Source: Acidobacteriaceae bacterium
Lineage (GTDB): Bacteria; Acidobacteriota; Terriglobia; Terriglobales; Acidobacteriaceae
Reading direction: 5' to 3'
Assembly: GCA_030041435.1 (NCBI GenBank)
Contig: JASHNW010000043.1
Span: 62,001 to 126,000 of the forward strand
DNA length: 64,000 nucleotides
Shown here: positions 49,562 to 58,621 of the stretch, piece by piece
Layout: the number at the start of each line of letters is the position of its first letter
Numbering within the stretch: the stretch's first letter is position 1
Position numbers and translations under genes: made by a program
The notes under the pieces: model-generated
Seen by the model: the letters and a program-made list of their open reading frames with translations, nothing else
Told to the model about the DNA's origin: nothing
Database searches by the model: none

Positions 49562-51079
49562 ATGGCCACATCCGAATTCCTGCGCAATGGGAGTGCAGCC
49601 AGTGCCGCCCCTGCCGCAGTGTCCCCCATTTCCTCCGCCCAGCGCCGCGGATGGCTCGGCCCCGCGGCCCTCACCGGCGCTGTCATGATGGCCAATGACC
49701 TGCTCGTCATCCTGCTCGCCTTCGCCCTGGCTCTGGGCCTGCGCACCGTCGTCGTCAGCCGCCTGCTGCCCGGCCTGGCGCGCACTCCACCCAGCGGAAC
49801 CACCCCCCTCGATGTCACCTGGCTCGCCTGGTTCGCCCTCACCTACCTGGTCATTGCGCGGCGCTACGGCCTCTACACCGGCGCCCCCCGCGGCGCCACC
49901 AGCCACGAACTCCGGCTCGTCTTCCAGGGCTGCCTCAATGCCGGTCTTCTCCTGTGCGGCGCGCTCTACATGTTCCGCGGTGAGATCATTTCCAGAATCC
50001 TCGTCATGCTGCTGGTCGTCACCGCCTCGGCCATGCTGGGCACGCGCCGCGTCATCTGGCGCTACTCCCGCCTGCGCCGCTACGACCAGGGCATTGAGCT
50101 GCGTAATGTCGTCATCCTCGGTACCAATGAGCTCAGCTCCGCGCTCAGCCGCCAGATCCGGACCCATCGCCGCCTCGGCTACCGCTTTCTAGGCTTCGTG
50201 GGCATGCCCGGATCCACCCTGGCCGCCGACATCCAGCCCGACCAGGTCCTGGGCGGGCTCGACAAGATCCACCAGCTCACCCGCCTGCACTTTGTCGACG
50301 AAGTCGTCATCGGCGATTTCCTTCCCACCCCGCAGACCATCCGCCTGCTCGAAGATGCGCGCGAGCTCGACATCGACGTGCGCGCCATTGCCGGCTATTA
50401 CGTCGACCTCACCGCCAAAGCCCCCGTCGAGTATCTCGGCGTCTTTCCCGTCTCCGCCCTCCACCGCCGCCGCTCCCAGGTCGTCGGCCTCTTCTGCAAG
50501 CGCATCGTGGATATCGCGCTGTCCCTGGCAGCGCTTCTTGCCGCCGCCCCGCTCATGACCGCCATTGCCCTGGCCATCGAACTCGACAGCTCAGGCCCTG
50601 TGCTCTACGTCTCGGAAAGAATCGGGAAACGCGGACGCGTTTTTCGATGTTTCAAGTTCCGCACCATGGTCAAAAACGCCGAGCAGATGAAGAAGGATCT
50701 GGCCGCCCTCAACGAGCGCGACGGCGTCCTCTTCAAGATGACCAACGATCCGCGCCTCACCCGGGTCGGCCGCTTCCTCCGCAAATACAGTCTCGATGAG
50801 CTTCCCCAGTTCCTCAACGTTCTGCGCGGCGAGATGAGCATCGTAGGGCCGCGCCCTCCCATCGCATCGGAAGTCGCAAAATACGAGCTCGAGCATTTTC
50901 GCCGGCTCGAAGTGATGCCCGGCCTCACCGGACTGTGGCAGGTGGAAGCCCGCCACGATCCCTCCTTCGCGAAATACATCGAGCTCGACACGGCCTACGT
51001 CGAGAACTGGAGCATCTGGCTCGATATCAAGATACTCGTGCGCACGGCGAATGTCGTTCTGCGCGGCACCGGCGCCTAG
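49562..51079 (+). CDS. Undecaprenyl-phosphate sugar-1-phosphate transferase (exopolysaccharide initiating enzyme)
   Basis: 505 residues. N-terminal hydrophobic helices (about 38-62, 85-100, 120-155), a Rossmann-like CoA-binding-type domain (RNVVILGTNELSSALSRQI, about 182-300), another membrane segment (about 320-342), then the catalytic sugar transferase domain (about 343-505). The latter has RIGKRGRVFRCFKFRTMV, TRVGRFLRKYSLDELPQFLNVLRGEMSIVGPRPP and GLTGLWQVEARHD. This is the WbaP/PssY/CpsE-type polyisoprenyl-phosphate hexose-1-phosphate transferase that starts repeat-unit assembly for exopolysaccharide. A 400-nt structured leader precedes it; no other EPS gene follows in the window. Confidence 0.92.
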   Translation: MATSEFLRNGSAASAAPAAVSPISSAQRRGWLGPAALTGAVMMANDLLVILLAFALALGLRTVVVSRLLPGLARTPPSGTTPLDVTWLAWFALTYLVIARRYGLYTGAPRGATSHELRLVFQGCLNAGLLLCGALYMFRGEIISRILVMLLVVTASAMLGTRRVIWRYSRLRRYDQGIELRNVVILGTNELSSALSRQIRTHRRLGYRFLGFVGMPGSTLAADIQPDQVLGGLDKIHQLTRLHFVDEVVIGDFLPTPQTIRLLEDARELDIDVRAIAGYYVDLTAKAPVEYLGVFPVSALHRRRSQVVGLFCKRIVDIALSLAALLAAAPLMTAIALAIELDSSGPVLYVSERIGKRGRVFRCFKFRTMVKNAEQMKKDLAALNERDGVLFKMTNDPRLTRVGRFLRKYSLDELPQFLNVLRGEMSIVGPRPPIASEVAKYELEHFRRLEVMPGLTGLWQVEARHDPSFAKYIELDTAYVENWSIWLDIKILVRTANVVLRGTGA

Positions 51080-51086
51080 CCCGCTT

Positions 51087-51452
51087 TCACCCCCGTCCGC
51101 TCAATCCCTGCCCGGCCGCAGGCCGCCGGCTCGCCGCCACCATCGTCCAGCAGCCTCCAAGCACCAGCGCTGCCCCAGCCAGCCCCAGCATCAGCCCCGT
51201 AGTCCCAATCGCCGGCAGCGCATGCAGCGCGTCCGTTCGCCACAGCAGCCATACCGCCGCGCACGCCGCGCACAGCAGCCCCACCGCCTGCATAATGCGC
51301 AGCGGCCGCTCCGCCCGTTCAATCGCCAGCCGCCGACGCCGCCGCTCTGCCCGCAGCCACACCGCCGACGCCTCCGGCGCCCGGTGCGTCTCCGCAATCT
51401 CTGCGGCATAGCCGCGCAGCGCCTGCCTCAGCCCGTCGTCCTCGCGGCTCAT
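51087..51452 (-). CDS. Small membrane protein translationally coupled to the ECF sigma factor
   Basis: ATG 51452 overlaps the sigma-factor stop (ATGA, 4 bp); 121 residues. A charged N-terminal cytoplasmic part (about 1-50: REDDGLRQALRGYAAEIAETHRAPEASAVWLRAERRRR) is followed by two transmembrane helices (about 55-70 and 78-104). The layout, a small sigma-coupled membrane protein with a helical cytoplasmic head, suggests an anti-sigma or sigma-modulating role, although no zinc-binding HxxxCxxC motif is present. The frame to 51590 is antisense extension into the sigma gene and is rejected. Confidence 0.65.
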   Translation of the reverse strand: MSREDDGLRQALRGYAAEIAETHRAPEASAVWLRAERRRRRLAIERAERPLRIMQAVGLLCAACAAVWLLWRTDALHALPAIGTTGLMLGLAGAALVLGGCWTMVAASRRPAAGQGLSGRG

Positions 51453-52024
51453 ACAATATCGCTCCCTGGGTTCAGAAACTGTTTCGCCTTGTTGCGCGCG
51501 CGGAACAGCAGCGTGCGTACGCTCAGCCGCCCCAGCCCCGTGGCTGCGGCAATTTCCGCGTGATCCATGCCTTCCACGTAGGCCAGCCACAGCAGCTCGC
51601 GCTCTCTCGGTTTTAGATGCGCGAGCATCGCCCGCACATCCATCCGGCTCTCCAAACGCGGCGCCTCGCCTGTCTCCTCCGGCTCGGAATATGGCTTATC
51701 CTCGCCCGAACGCCACCGGTCGCGCAGCAGATTCGTCGCAATGCGATACAAATAGCGCCGCATCTCCTGGGCGTCCAGTCCGCTCAGCGATCGCCGGTGC
51801 GCCAGCAGCCGGCAATACGTCTCCTGCACCAGATCGTCCGCCACGTCGCGGCGGCCCGTCACCGCCACCAGATAGCCGAGGATCGCCCCGGCCGTGGCGT
51901 CGTACAGGCGCTGAAATTCCGGCTCGCTCATAGGCGCCGCCGCCGGCCCGGCTCGCTCCCCGGCCGGCTCGCACTCCAGTGCGCCCGCCAGGGCTCCCCC
52001 GCCTCGCTCACCCGCGGGGTTCAC
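51449..52024 (-). CDS. ECF-type RNA polymerase sigma factor
   Basis: GTG 52024 (191 residues) overlaps the upstream gene by 17 bp; ATG 51931 is a conservative alternative, as the first ~30 residues are low-complexity. Region 2: EFQRLYDATAGAILGYLVAVTGRRDVADDLVQETYCRLLAHR and MRRYLYRIATNLLRDRWRS. Region 4: LKPRERELLWLAYVEGMDHAEIAAATGLGRLSVRTLLFRARNKAKQF, a helix-turn-helix for -35 binding. Both core domains are intact. Neighbours are two small membrane proteins coupled by overlaps on either side, so this looks like a self-contained envelope-signal regulatory unit. Confidence 0.88.
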   Translation of the reverse strand: MNPAGERGGGALAGALECEPAGERAGPAAAPMSEPEFQRLYDATAGAILGYLVAVTGRRDVADDLVQETYCRLLAHRRSLSGLDAQEMRRYLYRIATNLLRDRWRSGEDKPYSEPEETGEAPRLESRMDVRAMLAHLKPRERELLWLAYVEGMDHAEIAAATGLGRLSVRTLLFRARNKAKQFLNPGSDIV

Positions 52025-52457
52025 GGTCAACAAGCCCCAGCCGTTTCGATACGAAGATGCTCGCCGCGGCGGCAACCAGAAAGCCGAGTCCAAGACCGAT
52101 CGCTCCTGTGCCTGCGATCATAAACCCCGCCTCCGGATCGTACGTGTGGTGGTGCACGAACAGCATCGACGCGCCGAAGAAGATCAGCACGCATCCTGCC
52201 TGCACCCCGAACAGGATCCGGTTGAACGGCGAGCTCGGCGGCATCTCTTCCACCGTCATCGACTCCAGGAACCGCCGCCCCGCATCGCTCGCCGCCAGCG
52301 TCACCAGCGCCTCCGACGTATCGATCCGCTGCAGGATCTTCTCCTGCAACCCCGCCTTCGCCTTGGCAATGAAATACCGCCGTATCGAACTGAAGATGAC
52401 CCAGACAATCCAGCAGAAAGTGAACGCGACGATCGCGTTCTGTACGTTATCCCACAT
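52008..52457 (-). CDS. Small membrane protein upstream of the ECF sigma gene
   Basis: ATG 52457 with GAGGGGATGCC upstream; 149 residues. One N-terminal hydrophobic segment (about 8-24, IVAFTFCWIVWVIFSSI), a cytoplasmic helical part (AKAGLQEKILQRIDTSEALVTLAASDAGRRFLESMTVEE, about 32-70), then two more helices (about 82-100 and 110-137). The ..LxRIDTSEALVxLAxSxxGRRFLE.. portion looks conserved and may be the signalling surface. It is first in the 52457-51087 unit, overlapping the sigma gene. No family name is assigned. Confidence 0.65.
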   Translation of the reverse strand: MWDNVQNAIVAFTFCWIVWVIFSSIRRYFIAKAKAGLQEKILQRIDTSEALVTLAASDAGRRFLESMTVEEMPPSSPFNRILFGVQAGCVLIFFGASMLFVHHHTYDPEAGFMIAGTGAIGLGLGFLVAAAASIFVSKRLGLVDREPRG

Positions 52458-52679
52458 GGCATCCCCTCGCGAACCGCAGTTTGATTGCGTCTCACCGGGT
52501 AGAACGGAAACGACCGCCATCGGTTAACAGAGGGTGTGAAAAAGTCGCCTCGCGGCCGGCAAAGATCGGCTCAGGGGTCTCAACTCGTTGAATCACTCAC
52601 CGCCAGCGCCCGGACCATCTGCCCGGCGACTCTCCCCAAGCCCCCGCGCGTGCCCCCGGCGCATCAGGTCTGGCCCGCC

Positions 52680-53426
52680 CTACTCCCAGCGAAACACCCT
52701 CGCCGCCAGTGCCGTGCATACCGCAAATACCACCACCAGCGCCGCCACGTCGCCCAGGTGCGCCGACCACGCCTCTCCTTTCCAGATGCCCCCCAGCAGC
52801 GACACCGCGTAGGTCAGCGGATTCGCTCGCGCCAGCGCATGGAGTCCGCGCGGCAGAGACTGGAGCGGCACGAACAGCCCGCACAGCCCCAGCATCGGAT
52901 ACAGAATCGCCGCCCCTATCGGCTGCGCGAATCGCGCCGTCGGCACAATGCTCGCGATCAGAAATCCCAGCGAGAGAATGCTCCACGTGCTGATCAGCAG
53001 CGCCACCGCAAAGCTGATCAGGGGCACGTGCACCGGAATCGGGTAGTAGCGCTTGCTCGCCAGCACCATCAGCGCCATCGTGACCAGCGTCAGCGCCAGC
53101 TTCGCCAGAACATGCGCGGTCAGAATCGTCTGCGGACGCAGCGGCGTGGCCCGCAGCCGCCGCAGAATCCCGCCCTCGCGGTAGATCGCGATGATCGTCA
53201 CCAGCGACAGCACCGCGCTCAGCGCGATCAGCACAGCGACGAATGCCGGCAGGTCCACGCTCAAAACCCGCGTCGCCGCCGCCGTGGGCACGCGCGCGCC
53301 GCTGAACCAACGCCCCGCCACCACGAACACCAGCACCGGAAAAAAGATCGACCCAAATGCCCCCAGCGGCTCGCGCAGGAAGATCTTGATCTCCAGCCAT
53401 GTCAGTTTCCACAATCCGCGCAACAT
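52680..53426 (-). CDS. ABC-2 type transporter permease
   Basis: 248 residues with six hydrophobic segments; opening WKLTWLEIKIFLREPLGAFGSIFFPVLVFVVAG, then YREGGILRRLRATPLRPQTILTAHVLAKLAL (the conserved coupling-helix region) and LGLCGLFVPLQSLPRGLHALARANPLTYAVSLLGGIWKGE near the C-terminus. This is the DrrB/NodJ-like ABC-2 permease fold. It pairs with the ATPase gene 19 bp upstream to form an exporter, probably of a drug, lipid or polysaccharide; the cargo is not deducible. Confidence 0.9.
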   Translation of the reverse strand: MLRGLWKLTWLEIKIFLREPLGAFGSIFFPVLVFVVAGRWFSGARVPTAAATRVLSVDLPAFVAVLIALSAVLSLVTIIAIYREGGILRRLRATPLRPQTILTAHVLAKLALTLVTMALMVLASKRYYPIPVHVPLISFAVALLISTWSILSLGFLIASIVPTARFAQPIGAAILYPMLGLCGLFVPLQSLPRGLHALARANPLTYAVSLLGGIWKGEAWSAHLGDVAALVVVFAVCTALAARVFRWE

Positions 53427-53445
53427 GCTCTGCGCCTCGTCTCTC

Positions 53446-54378
53446 TCAATCCCGTATCGAATGCCCCGTCAGCTTCAGAAACACATCCTCCAGGTTCGGC
53501 AGCACGGTGCGAAAATCCGTCACTCGGATCCGGTTCTCCGACAAACACTGGATCACTTCCGTCACAAAATCCTCGCCCTGCCCCTCGAGCGTGTAGCGCG
53601 CGTCGTGCCGCGTCACCGTCGCCGCGCCCGGCATGGCGCGCAGCCGTTCTTCGGCGCCCGCGCTTTCCGTGGCCAGCAGCACCGTGCGCGTCGGGCAATG
53701 CCGCCGCACCAGCTGCTCCGGCGTTCCTATGTCGATAATTTTTCCGTGCTCCAGAATCGCCACTCGGTCGCACAGCCGCTCCGCTTCCTCCATCAGATGG
53801 GTCGTCATAAAAACCGTCTTGCCACGCTCCCGGATGCCCCGCACCAGCTCCCAGATCGCCCGCCGCGCCTGCGGATCGAGCCCCGTCGTCAGCTCGTCCA
53901 GAAACACCACCTCCGGATCGTTGATCAGCGCCAGAGCGATAAACAGCCGCTGCTTTTGCCCGCCCGACAGCGTCATGAACCACGCGTCCCGCTTGTTCTC
54001 GAGCCCCAGCTGCTCCAGCAGCCGGTCCCCGTCCACCGCATTCGTGTACAGCGACGCCCACAGGTCCAGCGCTTCCCACACCTTGATGCGCTTCTGTAAC
54101 TGTGCCTGTTGCAATTGCACGCCGATCCGGTTCTGCAGCGCGTATACGTCGCGGAACGGGTCCAGCCCCAGGATCGAAATTGTGCCCCCATCCGGCCGGC
54201 GCACACCTTCCACGCACTCCATGGTCGTCGTCTTCCCCGCGCCGTTGGGCCCGATCAGCCCGAAGATCTCCCCCTCGTTCACATCGAACGAAACGTCCGA
54301 CACAGCCACCGTCGCCCCGTAGCTCTTGCGGATGCCGCGCACCTGAATCACAGGACCAGGAGTCCCGAAATCGCCCAT
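53446..54378 (-). CDS. ABC transporter ATP-binding protein (ABC-2 exporter, DrrA-like)
   Basis: ATG 54378; 310 residues. Walker A GPNGAGKTTT, Q-loop region GVQLQQAQLQKR, signature LSGGQKQRLFIALALI, Walker B VVFLDELTTGLDPQARR (Leu replaces the usual Pro in DEP) and the switch His in MTTHLMEEAERLCDR. The C-terminal ~90 residues are the DrrA-type extension. It energises the permease encoded just downstream. The frame to 54435 runs into an interspersed repeat and is rejected. Confidence 0.93.
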   Translation of the reverse strand: MGDFGTPGPVIQVRGIRKSYGATVAVSDVSFDVNEGEIFGLIGPNGAGKTTTMECVEGVRRPDGGTISILGLDPFRDVYALQNRIGVQLQQAQLQKRIKVWEALDLWASLYTNAVDGDRLLEQLGLENKRDAWFMTLSGGQKQRLFIALALINDPEVVFLDELTTGLDPQARRAIWELVRGIRERGKTVFMTTHLMEEAERLCDRVAILEHGKIIDIGTPEQLVRRHCPTRTVLLATESAGAEERLRAMPGAATVTRHDARYTLEGQGEDFVTEVIQCLSENRIRVTDFRTVLPNLEDVFLKLTGHSIRD

Positions 54379-54410
54379 AGCTTGCCTGCCCGCATTCTTA
54401 CACGCGAAGA

Positions 54411-54519
54411 CCCGCCATCCTGCGGAGCAACGCAACGAAGGACCTGCGGTTGCAGCTGCTCTTACTTTTGCTCTTGTTGTTGCTTTCTACGCGGTCATCC
54501 GGAGCGATGCCGGCCGCCG
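54411..54519 (+). repeat. Interspersed repeat, two degenerate copies
   Basis: GCCATCCTGCGGAGCAACGC then GAAGGACCTGCGGTTGC, followed after a CTTTTGCTCTTGTTGTTG tract by GGTCATCCGGAGCGATGCCGG. Same family as 35609-35755 and 47441-47500. Confidence 0.6.
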
Positions 54520-54520
54520 C

Positions 54521-56983
54521 TTACCGCCACGGCCCGTTAGCGCCGCCCGCCACCAGATCCGGCTCCGAGTAGCTCACCCGGTTCCCGCCCGCCCGCTTGG
54601 CCGCGTACATCGCGTGATCCGCGAACTGCATGATCCCGATCGCGCTGCTGCTCGACGAGGGATAAAATGCCAGCCCGATGCTCACCGCCCCGCGGATCGC
54701 GTGCCCTTCTACTGCGAACGGCTCGTCCATCGCATGCACCAGCCGCTCGGCGATGCTGTGCGCGATCTCCGCATCCTCCAGGTCCGTCAGCACCGCGATG
54801 AATTCGTCCCCCCCAATCCTCCCCAGCGTGTCGCACTCCCGCAAACACGCCTTAAACCGCTGCGCCACTTCGATCAGATACGCGTCCCCCACGCGATGCG
54901 TATAGGTGTCGTTCACGTTCTTGAAATCGTCCAGATCCAGATACAGCAGCGCCGCGTGACGCTGGTTCCCGTGCGCCTGCTCCAGCGCTTCTTCCAGCCT
55001 GCGGTGCACCAGCGTGCGGTTCGCCAGCCCCGTCAGCTGATCGTGTTCCGAGCGGTGCAGCACATCCTCGTACAGCCGCCGGTTGTCGATCGCGATGGCC
55101 GCCAGATTGCACCCGAACTCAAAGGCCTCCATGTTCAGCGGCAGCGCATCGCCGTCGCCGCCCTCGAACGTCATCGTGCCCAGCACTTCCCCGCGGCTCG
55201 ACTGGATCGGCCGCGACCACACATTGCGCGCCGGGTTCGGTCCCACCAGTCCGTGGCTGCGCACCGCCTCCGCGCATGCCTCCTCGCTCTCCGTTGGATC
55301 CAGATCCGCCAGCCGCGCAATCGTCTCCGGCCTCAGGTGCGAGCGCGTCATCAGCACCAGTCGTCGATTCTCCAGCACGTGCGTGTGGCCCCTCCGTCCC
55401 CCCCACATCTCGTCGGCGTACGCCTGGATCGCCGCCAGCACGATCGGCAGGGGCTGGAAGCTGTTGATCAGTTCCAGAATGCGGCTCCGCTGCTGCTCCA
55501 TCCGCGCCAGCGTGCTCATTCGCGACATTTCCTGTTCGCTCTTTTGCCGCAGCTGCTTCTCCTTCTCCAGCAGCCGCAGGCGCATCCGCAAACCCCACGC
55601 CAGCGCCAGCAGCGCGAATCCCAGAATCGCCGACGTCACCACAAACAGGTGCTCCAGCGTCCACCACGATGCCTTCGCCACCACCACGATGTCCCCCGGC
55701 GACCGCACCTGCACCTGTATGCTCTCCACCGCGCCCCAGAACCCCCGCACGTGCACCATGCACACGCCCGTCGCGCGGATCCGCGCCCCCCGTGCATACG
55801 TGGGGAAGGGATCCACATCGCTCACCCGCTTGCGGAAGACCACCGGAAACACGCTGTTGCCGGAGCGCAGAATGATCGTGTCCAAATGGCTTTCCCGCGT
55901 CTGCGAGATCGCCTCGCCTTCAATGCTCACCAGCTTGTTGTCGTACAGCCCCGTCATCGCGTCGGCGAAAGTGATCGCGCGCGGCGTCACCGCCACCTCG
56001 CCCGGCACGATGGAGAACTGCCCCGAGTCCAAGCCCGCCACGCCATCTACCGCCGTAGCGAATCCCGTCACCTCCACCCGCCGCCCGATGCCCACCGGAT
56101 CCGTCTGCCGCGTTTCCACCAGCAGGCTGCTGTCCCCATCCTGCACTACCAGCTTTTCCCCTGGATCGTATAGCGTCACCATCCCCGACGTGAACACGCG
56201 TTGCCGGTCCCTCAGCGCTTCATTCGATTTCAGCAGCGCCGCCAGCGGCATCAGTTCGTGTCCCTCCGTCCCAGCATCGCCCGCATGCACCACATGGATC
56301 GCATCGCTGCTCGACACATTCATCCGCAGTCCCAGAATGCGGTCGTTTGTCACGTCGTACGATCCGCCCAGCGCCCCCGTCACCCGCACCGTCGCGTCCA
56401 GCAGCCGGCTCGGAGAGAACTCCGGATAATCCCGCACCACCACGTCGATCATCTTGCCGCCGTCTTCCATGCGCAGCAGGTACAGGCTCGATCCCGCCGT
56501 CGCCTGGTACGACGCCGCCCGCACGATTCCCTGCATGGTCACGTAGCGGCAGTCGTTCTCCGGCTTCACTGCTTCCTGATAGCTGAGAAACGCCGGCTGC
56601 GGCAGCGGCGCCTTGCCCGTCACCTCAATCGACGTAGCCACAATCTGCGTGCTGTAGCTCGCTCCCGTCCTGCCCTTCACCACCACCCGCGATCCCGGCG
56701 CAATCGAGTACTTCCTGTCCGGCTGCACATAGATCCAGCCGTTGCCTTCCTCGATAAAGACATCGCCTTCCGCGGGATTGCTGTACGTCACCACGCCGGT
56801 CACGTCCACCGGCAGTGCCTTCGCCGCTTCCGCCGCACTCAGCCCACGCACTGCCGCGACATTGGTAAGCGGCTTCTGCGCAGACTGCGCCTCCAGCGGC
56901 GCCCAAGCCAGCAGCAGCACCAGCACCGATAACACCCGCAGGGTATTCACCCGGATTCGCCTGATTGTTCCCATTACCACCAT
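54521..56983 (-). CDS. Membrane-bound GGDEF protein with periplasmic OB-like and cytoplasmic GAF-like domains
   Basis: ATG 56983 (or 56974); 820 residues. Signal or first membrane segment (LRVLSVLVLLLAWAPLEAQ), then ~400 periplasmic residues arranged as three OB-fold-like beta modules (VDVTGVVTYSNPAEGDVFIEEGNGWIYVQPD; TMQGIVRAASYQ; VFTSGMVTLYDPGEKLVVQDGDSSLLVET). A transmembrane helix lies near 440-460 (LFVVTSAILGFALLALAWGL), then a coiled coil, a GAF-like region and a GGDEF domain. The active site is intact (GRIGGDEFIAVL), with the inhibitory I-site RECD five residues before it. A c-di-GMP synthase controlled by an extracytoplasmic ligand is likely. The frame to 57268 includes heptad repeats and is rejected. 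Confidence 0.9.
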   Translation of the reverse strand: MVVMGTIRRIRVNTLRVLSVLVLLLAWAPLEAQSAQKPLTNVAAVRGLSAAEAAKALPVDVTGVVTYSNPAEGDVFIEEGNGWIYVQPDRKYSIAPGSRVVVKGRTGASYSTQIVATSIEVTGKAPLPQPAFLSYQEAVKPENDCRYVTMQGIVRAASYQATAGSSLYLLRMEDGGKMIDVVVRDYPEFSPSRLLDATVRVTGALGGSYDVTNDRILGLRMNVSSSDAIHVVHAGDAGTEGHELMPLAALLKSNEALRDRQRVFTSGMVTLYDPGEKLVVQDGDSSLLVETRQTDPVGIGRRVEVTGFATAVDGVAGLDSGQFSIVPGEVAVTPRAITFADAMTGLYDNKLVSIEGEAISQTRESHLDTIILRSGNSVFPVVFRKRVSDVDPFPTYARGARIRATGVCMVHVRGFWGAVESIQVQVRSPGDIVVVAKASWWTLEHLFVVTSAILGFALLALAWGLRMRLRLLEKEKQLRQKSEQEMSRMSTLARMEQQRSRILELINSFQPLPIVLAAIQAYADEMWGGRRGHTHVLENRRLVLMTRSHLRPETIARLADLDPTESEEACAEAVRSHGLVGPNPARNVWSRPIQSSRGEVLGTMTFEGGDGDALPLNMEAFEFGCNLAAIAIDNRRLYEDVLHRSEHDQLTGLANRTLVHRRLEEALEQAHGNQRHAALLYLDLDDFKNVNDTYTHRVGDAYLIEVAQRFKACLRECDTLGRIGGDEFIAVLTDLEDAEIAHSIAERLVHAMDEPFAVEGHAIRGAVSIGLAFYPSSSSSAIGIMQFADHAMYAAKRAGGNRVSYSEPDLVAGGANGPWR

Positions 56984-57141
56984 CGGTCGATAAAAATGTC
57001 CTGCATTATCATCGGGATTCCCGCTCGTCTCTAACATCCCACCCTCGGGTAACACACCTCGCACCAAAGTAATGCCTCGTCCGGTCAGATAACCTCCGGA
57101 GCCCTCGGAACCCGAAGCAGACCCATGCGCCGCAGACGCGC

Positions 57142-57238
57142 CCCTGTGCTCTGTGCCCTGTGTTCTGTACTCTGTGCTCTGTACCCGGGTCCCTGGCGCG
57201 CCGTCGTCCCTCGCAGGGTGGTTGTACCCTGTACTCGA
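57142..57238 (+). repeat. Heptad arrays before the aminotransferase gene
   Basis: GTGCTCT, GTGCCCT, GTGTTCT, GTACTCT, GTGCTCT, GTACCCG to about 57190, and a shorter GTACCCT-GTACTCG at 57223-57237. It ends 8 nt before the start codon. Confidence 0.8.
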
Positions 57239-57245
57239 GGATCCC

Positions 57246-58457
57246 GTGCACGAATTTCCCCGTATCAAGCGCCTGCCCGCCTACGTCTTCAACATCACCG
57301 GCGAGCTCAAGGCCGCCGCCCGCCGCCGCGGCGAAGACATCATCGACTTCGGCATGGGCAATCCCGACGGCGCCACCCCCCAGCACATCGTCGACAAGAT
57401 GATCGAGGCCGCGCGCCGCCCGGAAACCCACCGCTACTCCCTCTCCAAAGGCATTCCCCGCCTGCGCCGCGCCATCTGCAACTGGTATGCCCAGCGCTAC
57501 AACGTCGCCCTCGACCCCAACACAGAAGCCATCGTCACCATCGGCTCCAAAGAGGGCATCGCCCACCTCTGCCTCGCCACCATGGACCAGGGCGACGTCG
57601 TCCTCGTCCCCAATCCCTCCTATCCCATCCACATCTACGGCCCCGTCATCGCCGGCGCCAACATCCGCAGCATCCCCGTCCACGACGCCAACGCCTTCCT
57701 CGCCGAGCTGGAACACATCATCCCGCTCATGGTGCCGCGCCCGAAGATGCTCATCCTCAACTTCCCCGCCAACCCCACCACCCAGTGTGTCGACCTCGCC
57801 TTCTTCCAGCGCGTCGTCGACCTCTGCCGCCAGCACGAAATCTGGCTCGTCCACGATCTCGCCTATGCCGACATTGTTTACGACGGATACCGCGCCCCCT
57901 CCATCCTCGAAGTCCCCGGCGCCAAAGATATCGCCGTCGAGTTCTTCACCCTCTCCAAGAGCTACAACATGCCCGGCTGGCGCGTCGGCTTCATGGTCGG
58001 CAATCCCGAACTCGTCGCCGCCCTCGCCCGCCTCAAGTCTTACTTCGACTACGGCACTTTCACGCCCATCCAGGTCGCGTCCATCCTCGCTCTCGAAGGC
58101 CCCCAGGAATGTGTAACGGAAATCTGTGACAATTACCGCCGCCGCCGCGACGCCCTCGTCCAGGGCCTCAACAAAGCCGGCTGGGAAGTAGCGTCGCCGA
58201 AGGCGACCATGTTCGTCTGGGCGCCCATCCCCGAACCGTACCGCTCCCTCGGCTCACTGGAATTCTCCACGCGCCTCCTTCAGGAAGCGAAAGTCGCCGT
58301 CAGCCCCGGCATCGGCTTCGGAGAATACGGCGACGGCCACGTCCGCTTCGCCCTAATCGAAAACGAAGAACGCACAAGACAGGCATTACGCGGGATACGG
58401 CACATGTTTCAGAAAGATGGGGTCACCCCCGCCGCACCTGCCACTCCCAGCCACTAA
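57246..58457 (+). CDS. Class I/II pyridoxal-phosphate aminotransferase (AlaC/AspC-like)
   Basis: GTG 57246 with GAGGATCCC before it; 403 residues. Landmarks: [96 protein letters not shown] and the PLP-lysine in [20 protein letters not shown]. The N-terminal DFGMGNPDG and the PTTQ motif point to the alanine aminotransferase AlaC/YfdZ subgroup, which makes alanine from pyruvate and glutamate. The gene is divergent from the GGDEF gene. The frame upstream of 57246 is heptad repeat and is not translated. Confidence 0.92.
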   Translation: MHEFPRIKRLPAYVFNITGELKAAARRRGEDIIDFGMGNPDGATPQHIVDKMIEAARRPETHRYSLSKGIPRLRRAICNWYAQRYNVALDPNTEAIVTIGSKEGIAHLCLATMDQGDVVLVPNPSYPIHIYGPVIAGANIRSIPVHDANAFLAELEHIIPLMVPRPKMLILNFPANPTTQCVDLAFFQRVVDLCRQHEIWLVHDLAYADIVYDGYRAPSILEVPGAKDIAVEFFTLSKSYNMPGWRVGFMVGNPELVAALARLKSYFDYGTFTPIQVASILALEGPQECVTEICDNYRRRRDALVQGLNKAGWEVASPKATMFVWAPIPEPYRSLGSLEFSTRLLQEAKVAVSPGIGFGEYGDGHVRFALIENEERTRQALRGIRHMFQKDGVTPAAPATPSH

Positions 58458-58593
58458 TATCCGATCTCCAAGAGAATCGGAAATCCATATCTGCCTAAGA
58501 CGGGAGATAACGGGACGCCCCTTCCGGAAAACGGAGGTGTATACTACTGGCCGCATAACCTTCAAATTCAGATAAGCCGTCCCCGTCGAACCC

Positions 58594-58621
58594 GAGAGGT
58601 GAGAGGCGAGAGCTAAGAGCT
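58594..58621 (-). repeat. Heptad array in the opposite orientation
   Basis: On + it reads GAGAGGT, GAGAGGC, GAGAGCT, AAGAGCT (period 7), the reverse complement of GCTCTC-type units; the only array seen in this orientation. Confidence 0.5.

Noticed and set aside
48901-49842. 313-residue minus-strand frame upstream of and across the sugar-transferase start
   Set aside because: Overlaps the real gene in antisense, has no domain or ribosome site, and its composition is unlike real neighbours.
57153-57245. N-terminal extension of the aminotransferase
   Set aside because: The added residues ([12 protein letters not shown]) are translated heptad repeat; the GTG at 57246 has a proper ribosome site.
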